From an uncultured Bacilli bacterium (lineage in GTDB: Bacteria; Bacillota_I; Bacilli_A; RF39; UBA660): 39,265 nt of DNA. Position numbers and translations under genes: made by a program. The notes beneath the pieces are model-generated. The model did not search any database and had not been told where the DNA came from. It was given only the letters and a program-made list of their open reading frames with translations. The stretch spans positions 1 through 39,265 of the forward strand of contig CAKOQD010000009.1 of the NCBI GenBank assembly GCA_934101185.1, given 5' to 3'. Numbering within the stretch: position 1 is the stretch's first letter; each line of letters begins with the position of its first letter. Positions 33,548 through 39,265 of this stretch are shown here, in pieces.

Positions 33548-33736
33548 TGTCAAGCAAAGAAAATAAAGATAATATTGAGGGTGCATTAATAGAAAAACAA
33601 TTACTTTATTTTAATGCTATGAATACAGGTAGAGAAAATATATTAATAAAAGAATTTCATAAAAATAAATATGCTTTCTGATTGTAATGCAAGTTTCGAA
33701 AATACAATTATAGCATTGGTCTTGGCAAATAATTAA
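33548..33736 (+). pseudogene. Remnant coding fragments after the methyltransferase
   Basis: Two short reading frames abut with a frame change. One runs in the frame of 33472-33681 (NIEGALIEKQLLYFNAMNTG and on to KNKYAF) and stops at 33679. The other, 33671-33736, reads MLSDCNASFENTIIALVLAN. Read through a frameshift near 33678 they would make one C-terminal piece. Neither has a Shine-Dalgarno. I do not recognise the parent gene; the position suggests a lost part of the modification locus. Confidence 0.5.
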
Positions 33737-34216
33737 GAGAAGAAAAAAAATAAAATAAATAATAAGTCTAGGTTAGTAGCAGGCTATTGTTTGGACTGGA
33801 TAAGTGAAGGTAAAAATAAGTCTGATGTATTTGACATAACTATTCCAGAGTCTAATTTTGGCATGAGTTGGAATTTGGGTAATTCAAGTACTTGGGCAAT
33901 TGATAAAGAATCTGTAAACGAAATAGGATGTATTCATACTTGTCAAGGATTGGAATTTTATTATGTTGGGGTTATTACTGGAGATGACTTAGGATATGAA
34001 AATGGACATATTGTAACTGACTATACTAAGAGAGCAAAAACAGATTAGTCATTAAAAGGAATTAAGAAAATAGTAAAAGAAGAAGGACAAAAAGAGGCAA
34101 ATAAAATAGCTGATTTAATAATAAAAAAATACATATAAAACATTAATGACTAGAGGAATGAATGTTATGTTTATTGTACTGATAAAAGATTGAAAGAATA
34201 TTTAAGTAATAGATAA
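33737..34216 (+). pseudogene. Decayed C-terminus of a DUF2075 (helicase-like) protein
   Basis: The fragment SRLVAGYCLDWISEGK, then IPESNFGMSWNLGNSSTWAI, then EIGCIHTCQGLEFYYVGVI and DYTKRAKTD matches the C-terminal part of DUF2075 DNA/RNA helicase-like proteins. An in-frame TAG at 34046-34048 interrupts where a glutamine is expected (AKT-D-stop-SLKGIKKIV). Further on, frame changes split TYKTLMTRGM and CYVYCTDKRLKEYLSNR, the expected end, which stops at 34214-34216. The N-terminal ATPase half with Walker A is missing. The gene is therefore broken by truncation, one nonsense change and at least two frameshifts. Confidence 0.85.
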
Positions 34217-34271
34217 AGCGACTGAATTGGTTGCTTTTTGTAATATAATAAAAAATTATAGAGGTGATATA

Positions 34272-35183
34272 TTGGAATATACTAATAAGCAAATAAACAA
34301 AATATTAAGTGTGCAAGAATTTGTAGCTATGTCTAATACATTATCTAAAGTTTATCGTAATTTTGAGAATAAAGATTACTTTATTGATACATTTACAGAC
34401 AGAGATAGAATATATAGAGTATATTGTGCTTCAATATATAATTTAGTTAAAGCAATACAAGATTCCAAAGAATATTTTATTAATACAAAGGAATATGAAG
34501 AATTCGAAAAGATTATCAATCAAGAATTTATTGCAGATAATAATAAATATTATAAAAAAGAAAACTACAAAGCAACTTTATTTAAAATAATTGAAACTAT
34601 AAGACATCAAGTGAATCATTCATTAAAAGATGATGAAGATAGTAATATCTTATTTGCAGCATACATTGATTATGAAATATTAGAAAATTTAAGAATTGTT
34701 ATTAATGATATTTTTTGTGAAGCTTATAATGAAATTGATAAATCTAAAATAAAAGAGATAATTTTAAATAAATCAAAAATAAAATACTCGATGGATAAAT
34801 TATCAAATAAAGTGGATGAATTAAAGTTAAAAATACCAGAAAATGAAAATAGATCAAATAAAATTTTTAAAAAAGAAAATGAAAGATCGTTGGAATTATT
34901 TGATCAATTATTTAATGGTAGCAATTTGTATGATTTAGTTACGAAAGATTCAAAGGCTATTAAACGATTTGATTCTGCTGATAAAGAAATACAAGAATCA
35001 TTTAGAAGTGTAGAGGAGTATATTAATAAAAATGGCAACAAATTAGAAAAAGAAGCGTTAAAGATATTTAAAGAATTTACAGAAGAAAAAAAAGATGAAA
35101 GCATTAAAGATGTAACTAAAAATGTTGAAGAATTAAAAACAAGATTGGAAAAGTTAATTAAAAAAAATAATAAAAATGAATAA
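34272..35183 (+). CDS. Candidate HEPN-motif protein, unknown
   Basis: A 303-residue all-helical protein. At about residues 115-125 it has ETIRHQVNHSLKDDED, an R-x4-H arrangement (RHQVNH) like the catalytic motif of HEPN RNases found in abortive-infection and toxin systems, in a suitable helical setting. The C-terminal third is Lys/Glu-rich coiled coil (DVTKNVEELKTRLEKLIKKN). The start is TTG 34272 with GAGGTGATATA before it; an earlier in-frame start at 34227 lacks a Shine-Dalgarno. It stands alone at the end of the methyltransferase island, next to the DUF2075 remnant, which fits a defence role. The HEPN call rests on one motif. Confidence 0.6.
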   Translation: MEYTNKQINKILSVQEFVAMSNTLSKVYRNFENKDYFIDTFTDRDRIYRVYCASIYNLVKAIQDSKEYFINTKEYEEFEKIINQEFIADNNKYYKKENYKATLFKIIETIRHQVNHSLKDDEDSNILFAAYIDYEILENLRIVINDIFCEAYNEIDKSKIKEIILNKSKIKYSMDKLSNKVDELKLKIPENENRSNKIFKKENERSLELFDQLFNGSNLYDLVTKDSKAIKRFDSADKEIQESFRSVEEYINKNGNKLEKEALKIFKEFTEEKKDESIKDVTKNVEELKTRLEKLIKKNNKNE

Positions 35184-35335
35184 TTTCTAGGTACACTTTT
35201 AGGTACACAAGCCCTTATAAAATAAAGACTTTAATATTTCATAAAACTAGTCAAATTAGAACTAGGTCGCCCCCTGAATAACTCCAATCCATATCAATCC
35301 AACATGTAAACCAATCGTAAACCTCTGTAAAAAAG
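35184..35335. other. Intergenic boundary of the accessory island
   Basis: No gene is seen. It starts with a short direct repeat, TAGGTACAC at 35189-35197 and again at 35203-35211, and an imperfect inverted pair CTAGT/ACTAG near 35248-35265, then an unusually C-rich stretch (35268-35315). It may mark the edge of an inserted element; no attachment site can be proven. Confidence 0.35.
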
Positions 35336-35359
35336 ATACGTAAAGTACGTATTTTTTTT
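35336..35359 (+). terminator. Intrinsic terminator before the exporter gene
   Basis: ATACGTA (35336-35342) pairs with TACGTAT (35346-35352) around AAG, followed by seven T. Confidence 0.8.
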
Positions 35360-35419
35360 ATTTTTTGTAAGGAAATTTTTATAAAGGGTGCGTTCTATAT
35401 ATATGAGAGGTGATAATAG

Positions 35420-37468
35420 GTGAAAAAATATGACTATGTCTTACAAACTAATTCTTATGACTGTGGCATTGCATGTTTACAAACAATTTTCTTACTTCAT
35501 AACAAAAGAATTAATAGAGCATCACTTACGTCTTTAATAAATAAAGAGAAGTATGGTGTATCTATGTATGATTTAATTACATCAAGTAAATCTCTTGGAC
35601 TTAACGCACTTGGTGTATCAGCAAAGATTGATAATATGAAAGATAGTTTACCATGTATTGCTCATACTATAATTGATAAAGAGATGTATCATTTTATAGT
35701 AATCTTAGAAATTCATGATGATTATATCTTAGTAATGGATCCTAGTTATGGGTTAAAAAAAATAGACCGGTCAGTATATAACTCTATAACTACTAATAAG
35801 TATATAATATTTTCTGATATTAAGTTTAAAAAGATTAAGGATGTAAGACTAAAAAACATAATACTTAAGATATTTTCTTTGAATAAAGGAATAATATTTA
35901 AGAGTATAATTTTATCTATAATTTATTCACTTTTTTCATTAGCATTTAATTACTACTTATCTACCATTGTATCTGGATATACTAAATCGTTTAATTATCT
36001 TTTGATAGTATTTATTGTTTTTATAAATATAACAATATTTAAAACATATATGTATTTTCAGAAAAATAAATTGCTAATAGAAATTAATAATAATATAGAT
36101 GAAGAAATAACTAAAACCACTTTAAATCACTTATTATACCTCCCATATGATTATTTTATTGAAACAACATCCGGAGAGATTGCTACTTTTATATCTGATA
36201 TAGAAAACTTTAAAGATATAATTAGTAAAATACTAATATCTACTGTTTTAGATGTAATATTTATTATCTTTATTTTAATCTATATATCTTTTATAAATAT
36301 ATTTTATGTAGTAATATTTATTATAATCATTATAATTCTTTTGATACTTTCACTTAGTTATCAACAAAGACTTAACCAAAACTATAAGGTTTTAAAAGAT
36401 AAGAAAATAAAGACTTCATCTTATCTTTATGAGTCATTGACTTCTTTTAATACTATTAAGAACTTAAGTATTGAAAATAAAGTAATAGATAATTTAGTGA
36501 ATAATAATAGTATTACTTTAGATAAGAATAAGAAGTATTTAAAAGAGTATTATAAGTTTGATTTAATAAATAATTATTTGATAGATATGTTTTATTTACT
36601 TGTAATAATAGTATCAGTATTTATAGTAAAAACAATAAATGGTAGTATATCAAGTACTATATTAATAGGCAATATATTTTATTTGTTTATTGGTTTACTT
36701 AGTAGTGTATATGAAAATATTACAATGAAAAAAATATATAAGACATCAGTAGATAAAGTATTAGATATATTAGAAATGAATAAAGAAGAGAAAACAGATA
36801 ATAAGTTTAATAAAATAAGAGAGATAGTGTTTAACAATGTATCTTATGTAAAGAATGATAAGACTATTATTAACAATCTTAATTTGAGGTTAAAAGAAAA
36901 TGAAAACGTTTTTATAACTGGAGATTCTGGTATAGGAAAGTCTACGATTATAAGGTTACTTCTTAGAAATCATAAAGTTACTAGTGGTAAGATTATGATA
37001 GATAATATTAATATTAATGATTTAAGTCTTTCTTTTATAAGAGGTAATATTACTTATGTTAGTCAAAATGAAACGCTTTTTCAGACTACGATTAAAGAAA
37101 ATTTAGATTTAATAAGTAATTCTAAAGATAAGCAATTACTATGTTGTAAGACAACTCTTTTAGATAAGACATTTAATACTGATAATTACTTAAATATCTT
37201 TTTAGAGGAAAATGGTAATAATGTATCTACTGGACAAAGAAAGAAAATAATAATAGCTAGGGCTTTATTAAAAGCAAAAGATATATTAGTTTTGGATGAG
37301 AGTTTTAATGAAATATCAATCGAAGAAGAAAGAATGATACTAAAGAATATTTTTAATAATTATCCATATTTGACTGTGATATTAATATCACATAGACAAG
37401 ATAATAGTGATTTATTTGATAAGATTTATAAAATAAAAAGGAGGAATGTAAATGAAAGAATTAAATAA
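35420..37468 (+). CDS. Peptidase-containing ABC transporter (C39), bacteriocin exporter
   Basis: A 682-residue exporter that cuts double-glycine leaders and secretes the mature peptide. The N-terminal C39 peptidase has its catalytic Cys15 in SYDCGIAC, His91 in MYHFIVIL and Asp107 in VMDPSYG, plus Gln9. Six hydrophobic helices occupy about 155-430. The ATPase domain has Walker A GDSGIGKST (about 500), a degenerate signature VSTGQRKK in place of LSGGQ, Walker B ILVLDES and the H-loop ISHRQ. It begins with GTG after GAGGTGAT. Its last 17 bases overlap the first peptide gene, and the two encoded double-glycine peptides are the obvious substrates. Confidence 0.93.
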   Translation: MKKYDYVLQTNSYDCGIACLQTIFLLHNKRINRASLTSLINKEKYGVSMYDLITSSKSLGLNALGVSAKIDNMKDSLPCIAHTIIDKEMYHFIVILEIHDDYILVMDPSYGLKKIDRSVYNSITTNKYIIFSDIKFKKIKDVRLKNIILKIFSLNKGIIFKSIILSIIYSLFSLAFNYYLSTIVSGYTKSFNYLLIVFIVFINITIFKTYMYFQKNKLLIEINNNIDEEITKTTLNHLLYLPYDYFIETTSGEIATFISDIENFKDIISKILISTVLDVIFIIFILIYISFINIFYVVIFIIIIIILLILSLSYQQRLNQNYKVLKDKKIKTSSYLYESLTSFNTIKNLSIENKVIDNLVNNNSITLDKNKKYLKEYYKFDLINNYLIDMFYLLVIIVSVFIVKTINGSISSTILIGNIFYLFIGLLSSVYENITMKKIYKTSVDKVLDILEMNKEEKTDNKFNKIREIVFNNVSYVKNDKTIINNLNLRLKENENVFITGDSGIGKSTIIRLLLRNHKVTSGKIMIDNININDLSLSFIRGNITYVSQNETLFQTTIKENLDLISNSKDKQLLCCKTTLLDKTFNTDNYLNIFLEENGNNVSTGQRKKIIIARALLKAKDILVLDESFNEISIEEERMILKNIFNNYPYLTVILISHRQDNSDLFDKIYKIKRRNVNERIK

Positions 37469-37592
37469 TAAAGAGTTAAAGAATACATTTGGTGGTATAT
37501 CAGTATGGGCAATAATTGGAGCGATAGCGGCATTTATTTTTGGAGTAGGAGCATTAGATGGGTACACAAGACCGCTTAAGTGTCATAAATAG
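37452..37592 (+). CDS. Double-glycine-leader peptide 1 (putative bacteriocin)
   Basis: A 46-residue precursor. The leader MKELNNKELKNTFGG ends in GG, with the usual Leu and Phe positions before it. The predicted core of 31 residues begins ISVWAIIGAIAAFIFGVGAL and ends PLKCHK; it is hydrophobic, has small-residue GxxxA/GxG spacing suited to helix packing, and carries one cysteine near the C-terminus. GGAGG lies seven to eight bases before the ATG, inside the exporter gene. The partner peptide starts within its 3' end. It is too short for a routine gene caller. Confidence 0.8.
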   Translation: MKELNNKELKNTFGGISVWAIIGAIAAFIFGVGALDGYTRPLKCHK

Positions 37593-37743
37593 TAGTGAAT
37601 TAAAAACTACTTATGGTGGTTTAAGTATAACTGCTTCGCTTATTAGATATGCTACTCAAGCTTTTAATACTATATATGATATAGGAAGAGGATTTGGTTC
37701 TTCACTTAGAAGAATTAAAAGTAAGAACTTATGCAAGTTTTAA
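37558..37743 (+). CDS. Double-glycine-leader peptide 2 (putative bacteriocin)
   Basis: A 61-residue precursor. The leader ends LSVINSSELKTTYGG, a clear double-glycine site, and the core of 40 residues starts LSITASLIRYATQAF, continues with a GRGFGSS turn and a basic stretch, and ends NLCKF with a single cysteine. The only usable start, ATG 37558 with AGGAG seven bases before it, lies 35 bases inside peptide gene 1 in another frame. Together with peptide 1 this is the layout of a two-peptide class IIb bacteriocin. Confidence 0.8.
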   Translation: MGTQDRLSVINSSELKTTYGGLSITASLIRYATQAFNTIYDIGRGFGSSLRRIKSKNLCKF

Positions 37744-37880
37744 AAGAAAAATTAGAGAATAAAACAATACAAACTATTTTAATAATCTTGTCTTTTCCCT
37801 TATTAGTGCAAGTTATGTACTATGTATATAAAATGGGTATGATTTATGGAACAATAATTAGAAAGCTTTTATGTATGTAG
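37731..37880 (+). CDS. Small hydrophobic protein, candidate immunity protein or third peptide
   Basis: A 49-residue protein with one hydrophobic helix (IQTILIILSFPLLVQVMYYV) between basic ends, closing with KLLCM. It has no GG leader. Its ATG overlaps the last 13 bases of peptide gene 2, so it is probably translationally coupled; its own Shine-Dalgarno is weak. Small membrane proteins in this place are usually immunity proteins. The C-terminal cysteine, as in both peptides, leaves open that it is another component. Too short for a routine gene caller. Confidence 0.65.
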   Translation: MQVLKEKLENKTIQTILIILSFPLLVQVMYYVYKMGMIYGTIIRKLLCM

Positions 37881-37892
37881 TTTCTTCTTTAT

Positions 37893-37921
37893 GAAAACCT
37901 CCACTTTTAGTGGGGTTTTTA
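37893..37921 (+). terminator. Intrinsic terminator of the bacteriocin-like operon
   Basis: AAAACCTCCAC (37894-37904) pairs, with one bulged base, with GTGGGGTTTT (37910-37919), followed by T. Confidence 0.8.
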
Positions 37922-37968
37922 TATGGACATTTATATGGACATTTATATAGACATTTATATAGACATAG
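37921..37968. repeat. Tandem repeat, four 12-base units
   Basis: Two copies of ATATGGACATTT are followed by ATATAGACATTT and ATATAGACATAG. The repeat directly abuts the terminator and lies about 80 bases before the next gene. Confidence 0.85.
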
Positions 37969-38047
37969 TTATTTATAAATAATAATGTCTTATTTAGTTA
38001 TACTTTCTTTGAATTTTATGTTATCATATTTATATAAGGGTGATATT

Positions 38048-39046
38048 ATGACTCAGAATGAAATAATAAGTAAGTTAAAGACTAAAGAAAATGATATTAT
38101 TAATAAGATGGATAGGCTTGGTTATAAGAATGAATATATAACTACCTCCGATAGAACCATTAAAAGTAATAGGATGTTTAATGAGATAAAGAGTAATTTT
38201 AACTTAGGTTTTTTAGGATATTATTCCAAAGATTTACATAATATGTTTGATAAGTCTACTAAGTATTCTTTATATAAATATATGCCTTCTTCTGTCTTAG
38301 AGTATTATTATACATTTTTAGTGCATCTTGAAGATTATATAAATGATCAAGGATCACTTGATTTTTATGATGATAAAGTTGGTATTAAAAGATATGCTTT
38401 ATTACAAGGAGAACATTATAAGAAAGTATATAAAGATGAATACAAGAAAAAACCTTTTACTCATGTTGAACAATTAAATAGCAATGAATATTTACTTAAG
38501 ATATTAACAGAGAAGTTAGAGTTATTTGGTTCTTATGATGAAGATTTTATTAAGTTTAAAGTAAATGAATTATCTAATGTACTTAATAGTTATTTGCCTA
38601 AGTATTATAGTAATAAAAAAGGATATGGTTCTACCATTGGTTGTATAAATAATGCATTTTATCAAATGAAACAAGAAGAAATATTAGAAAGATTTAAAGC
38701 AAATAATGTAAAAGGAATAGACTCCATTAATAAAGTTATGGATAAGAAACATTTACTTTATAGATTAGTGGCACTTTATTATGCAGATAAATATAAAGAT
38801 AAGTATTCAAAAGATGATTTTGTTTTATATTTAAGTAAAATTTCTAGTATTAGTCATATGTTAAAAGAAGATTTTGAAAGTAAATATGAAATTGATCCTT
38901 ATATAGATTTATTAGGCTTGGCAAGAGAATATAAGAATAAGGATGATAAGAAATATAAATTATCCAATAAGAAAGAAGAGATACTTATTGATGATGGATA
39001 TCAACAAAATATGTTTGATATGTTAAGTAAACCAAAAACGAAATAA
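38048..39046 (+). CDS. Unknown soluble protein
   Basis: A 332-residue Lys/Tyr/Asp-rich, mainly helical protein without signal peptide or membrane segments. I do not recognise the family. Features include an N-terminal region with NSNRMFNEIKSNFNLGFLG-like helices, then KVGIKRYALLQGEHYKKVY and YGSTIGCINNAFYQMKQEE. I use ATG 38048, which has the AAGGGTGATATT leader; the open frame extends upstream to 37985 without a Shine-Dalgarno. Its stop codon touches the surface-protein cassette copy B, so the repeat was inserted or copied directly behind it. Confidence 0.7.
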   Translation: MTQNEIISKLKTKENDIINKMDRLGYKNEYITTSDRTIKSNRMFNEIKSNFNLGFLGYYSKDLHNMFDKSTKYSLYKYMPSSVLEYYYTFLVHLEDYINDQGSLDFYDDKVGIKRYALLQGEHYKKVYKDEYKKKPFTHVEQLNSNEYLLKILTEKLELFGSYDEDFIKFKVNELSNVLNSYLPKYYSNKKGYGSTIGCINNAFYQMKQEEILERFKANNVKGIDSINKVMDKKHLLYRLVALYYADKYKDKYSKDDFVLYLSKISSISHMLKEDFESKYEIDPYIDLLGLAREYKNKDDKKYKLSNKKEEILIDDGYQQNMFDMLSKPKTK

Positions 39047-39053
39047 ATAGTAC

Positions 39054-39082
39054 TTGAAAAAGTACTATTTTTGTTATAGAAT
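39054..39082 (+). promoter_or_regulatory. Putative promoter overlapping the hairpin, copy B
   Basis: TTGAAA at 39054-39059 and TAGAAT at 39077-39082, spacing 17, same position as in copy A. Conservation of geometry despite base changes supports the call. Confidence 0.55.
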
Positions 39083-39112
39083 TAACTTATAAGAAACTAT
39101 GGAGGTAAAACT

Positions 39113-39265
39113 ATGAAAAACAAATATTCGTATGGGGGGGGGGCAAAATACTAGAAAGATAAACCCCTTATTTAAAGATATAAAAGAGTATAATAAATAT
39201 CTATTATCATTAATAGGTATTTTTGTGCTATTACTTTCAGGAATTATTTCTTATAATTATACAAA
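39113..39265 (+). CDS. Second poly-G surface protein, 3' end outside window, out of frame
   Basis: From ATG 39113, with GGAGG seven to eight bases upstream, translation gives MKNKYSYGGGAKY and stops. With nine instead of ten G it reads on as GGGQNTRKINPLFKDIKEYN and into the membrane helix LLSLIGIFVLLLSGIISY, the same N-terminus as the gene at 15919. A second ATG at 39132, fused to the G-run, is in the long frame but 20 or more bases from the Shine-Dalgarno. The extracellular domain lies beyond the window. Conservation of the N-terminus with divergent flanks shows a gene family dispersed in the genome. Confidence 0.75.
39134..39143 (+). repeat. Poly-G tract (G10), second copy
   Basis: Ten G after TAT, 18 bases after the ATG codon. 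As in copy A, nine G opens the frame and ten closes it. Confidence 0.85.

Larger units (their letters stand above)
39044..39265 (+). repeat. 5' surface-protein cassette, copy B (cut by window end)
   Basis: Nearly identical to 15849-16068, including hairpin, promoter elements, Shine-Dalgarno, G10 and membrane-segment codons. The repeat starts at the stop codon of the preceding gene. Confidence 0.9.

Noticed and set aside
35184..35215. End of a tyrosine-recombinase gene (frame reading FLGTLLGTQALIK)
   Set aside because: The resemblance is to a vague pattern only, no upstream coding sequence continues it, and the HEPN-like gene occupies the DNA just before.
1..39265. DGR reverse transcriptase or template repeat inside the window
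   Set aside because: No reading frame shows reverse-transcriptase motifs such as the YxDD box, and no other segment resembles VR1 or VR2.
1..39265. tRNA or rRNA genes
   Set aside because: No cloverleaf-like GC-rich segment or rRNA sequence was found on either strand; the only structural RNA recognised is rnpB.

Overview
The window is AT-rich bacterial DNA from a low-GC Firmicutes-type organism, most likely an uncultured gut member of the Bacilli. The evidence is gene order and style: dnaD-nth, gpsB-rnpB, rodZ-pgsA-recA, comN-relA-dtd and cdsA-rseP follow Bacillus-like linkages, RNase P RNA looks Bacillus-type (class B), TGA is used as stop, and many starts carry an extended GGTGAT Shine-Dalgarno. 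The exact taxon is inference.

Layout. 1-1018: 3' part of a secreted C-type-lectin/FGE-like protein whose last 58 codons change abruptly to GC-rich, A-poor DNA. 1141-3889 (minus): nth, dnaD, cca, hup. 4030-9428 (minus): a wall/surface block with a membrane-anchored cohesin-like protein, a dockerin-bearing glucosaminidase in the same operon, and a polysaccharide deacetylase. 9558-12497: gpsB, rnpB, rodZ-like, pgsA, recA with a candidate LexA box. 12586-14974: a PilC/GspF-type membrane protein and a prepilin peptidase. 15047-15823: a short-chain dehydrogenase. 15849-16978: a surface protein gene with a G10 tract at codon 7 that puts it out of frame, and a second GC-rich variable-looking 3' segment. 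17077-19150: two paralogous helical-repeat proteins and a small partner. 19226-25742: truB, comN-like, relA, dtd, a serine hydrolase, maf, a HAD protein and a YbaK-type deacylase, mostly tightly packed. 25789-27033: an ORF6N protein with a structured leader, followed by a palindromic repeat array. 27096-30088: two unknown genes, cdsA, rseP. 30303-35183: a defence-like island with an unknown protein, a DNA methyltransferase, gene remnants including a decayed DUF2075 helicase, and a HEPN-motif protein. 35420-37880: a peptidase-containing ABC exporter with two double-glycine-leader peptides and a third small hydrophobic protein. 38048-39046: unknown gene. 39044-39265: a near copy of the 5' cassette seen at 15849, again with G10, running off the end.

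The most interesting themes are three. First, a multi-copy surface-protein cassette appears to combine an on/off switch (poly-G at the start of the gene) with a hypervariable-looking C-terminal ligand fold (candidate diversity-generating retroelement targets; no reverse transcriptase or template repeat is in the window). Second, an operon pairs a dockerin-tagged cell-wall hydrolase with a membrane-anchored cohesin, suggesting tethering of an autolysin by cellulosome-type modules. Third, a compact bacteriocin-like locus has overlapping peptide genes whose products each carry one cysteine near the C-terminus.
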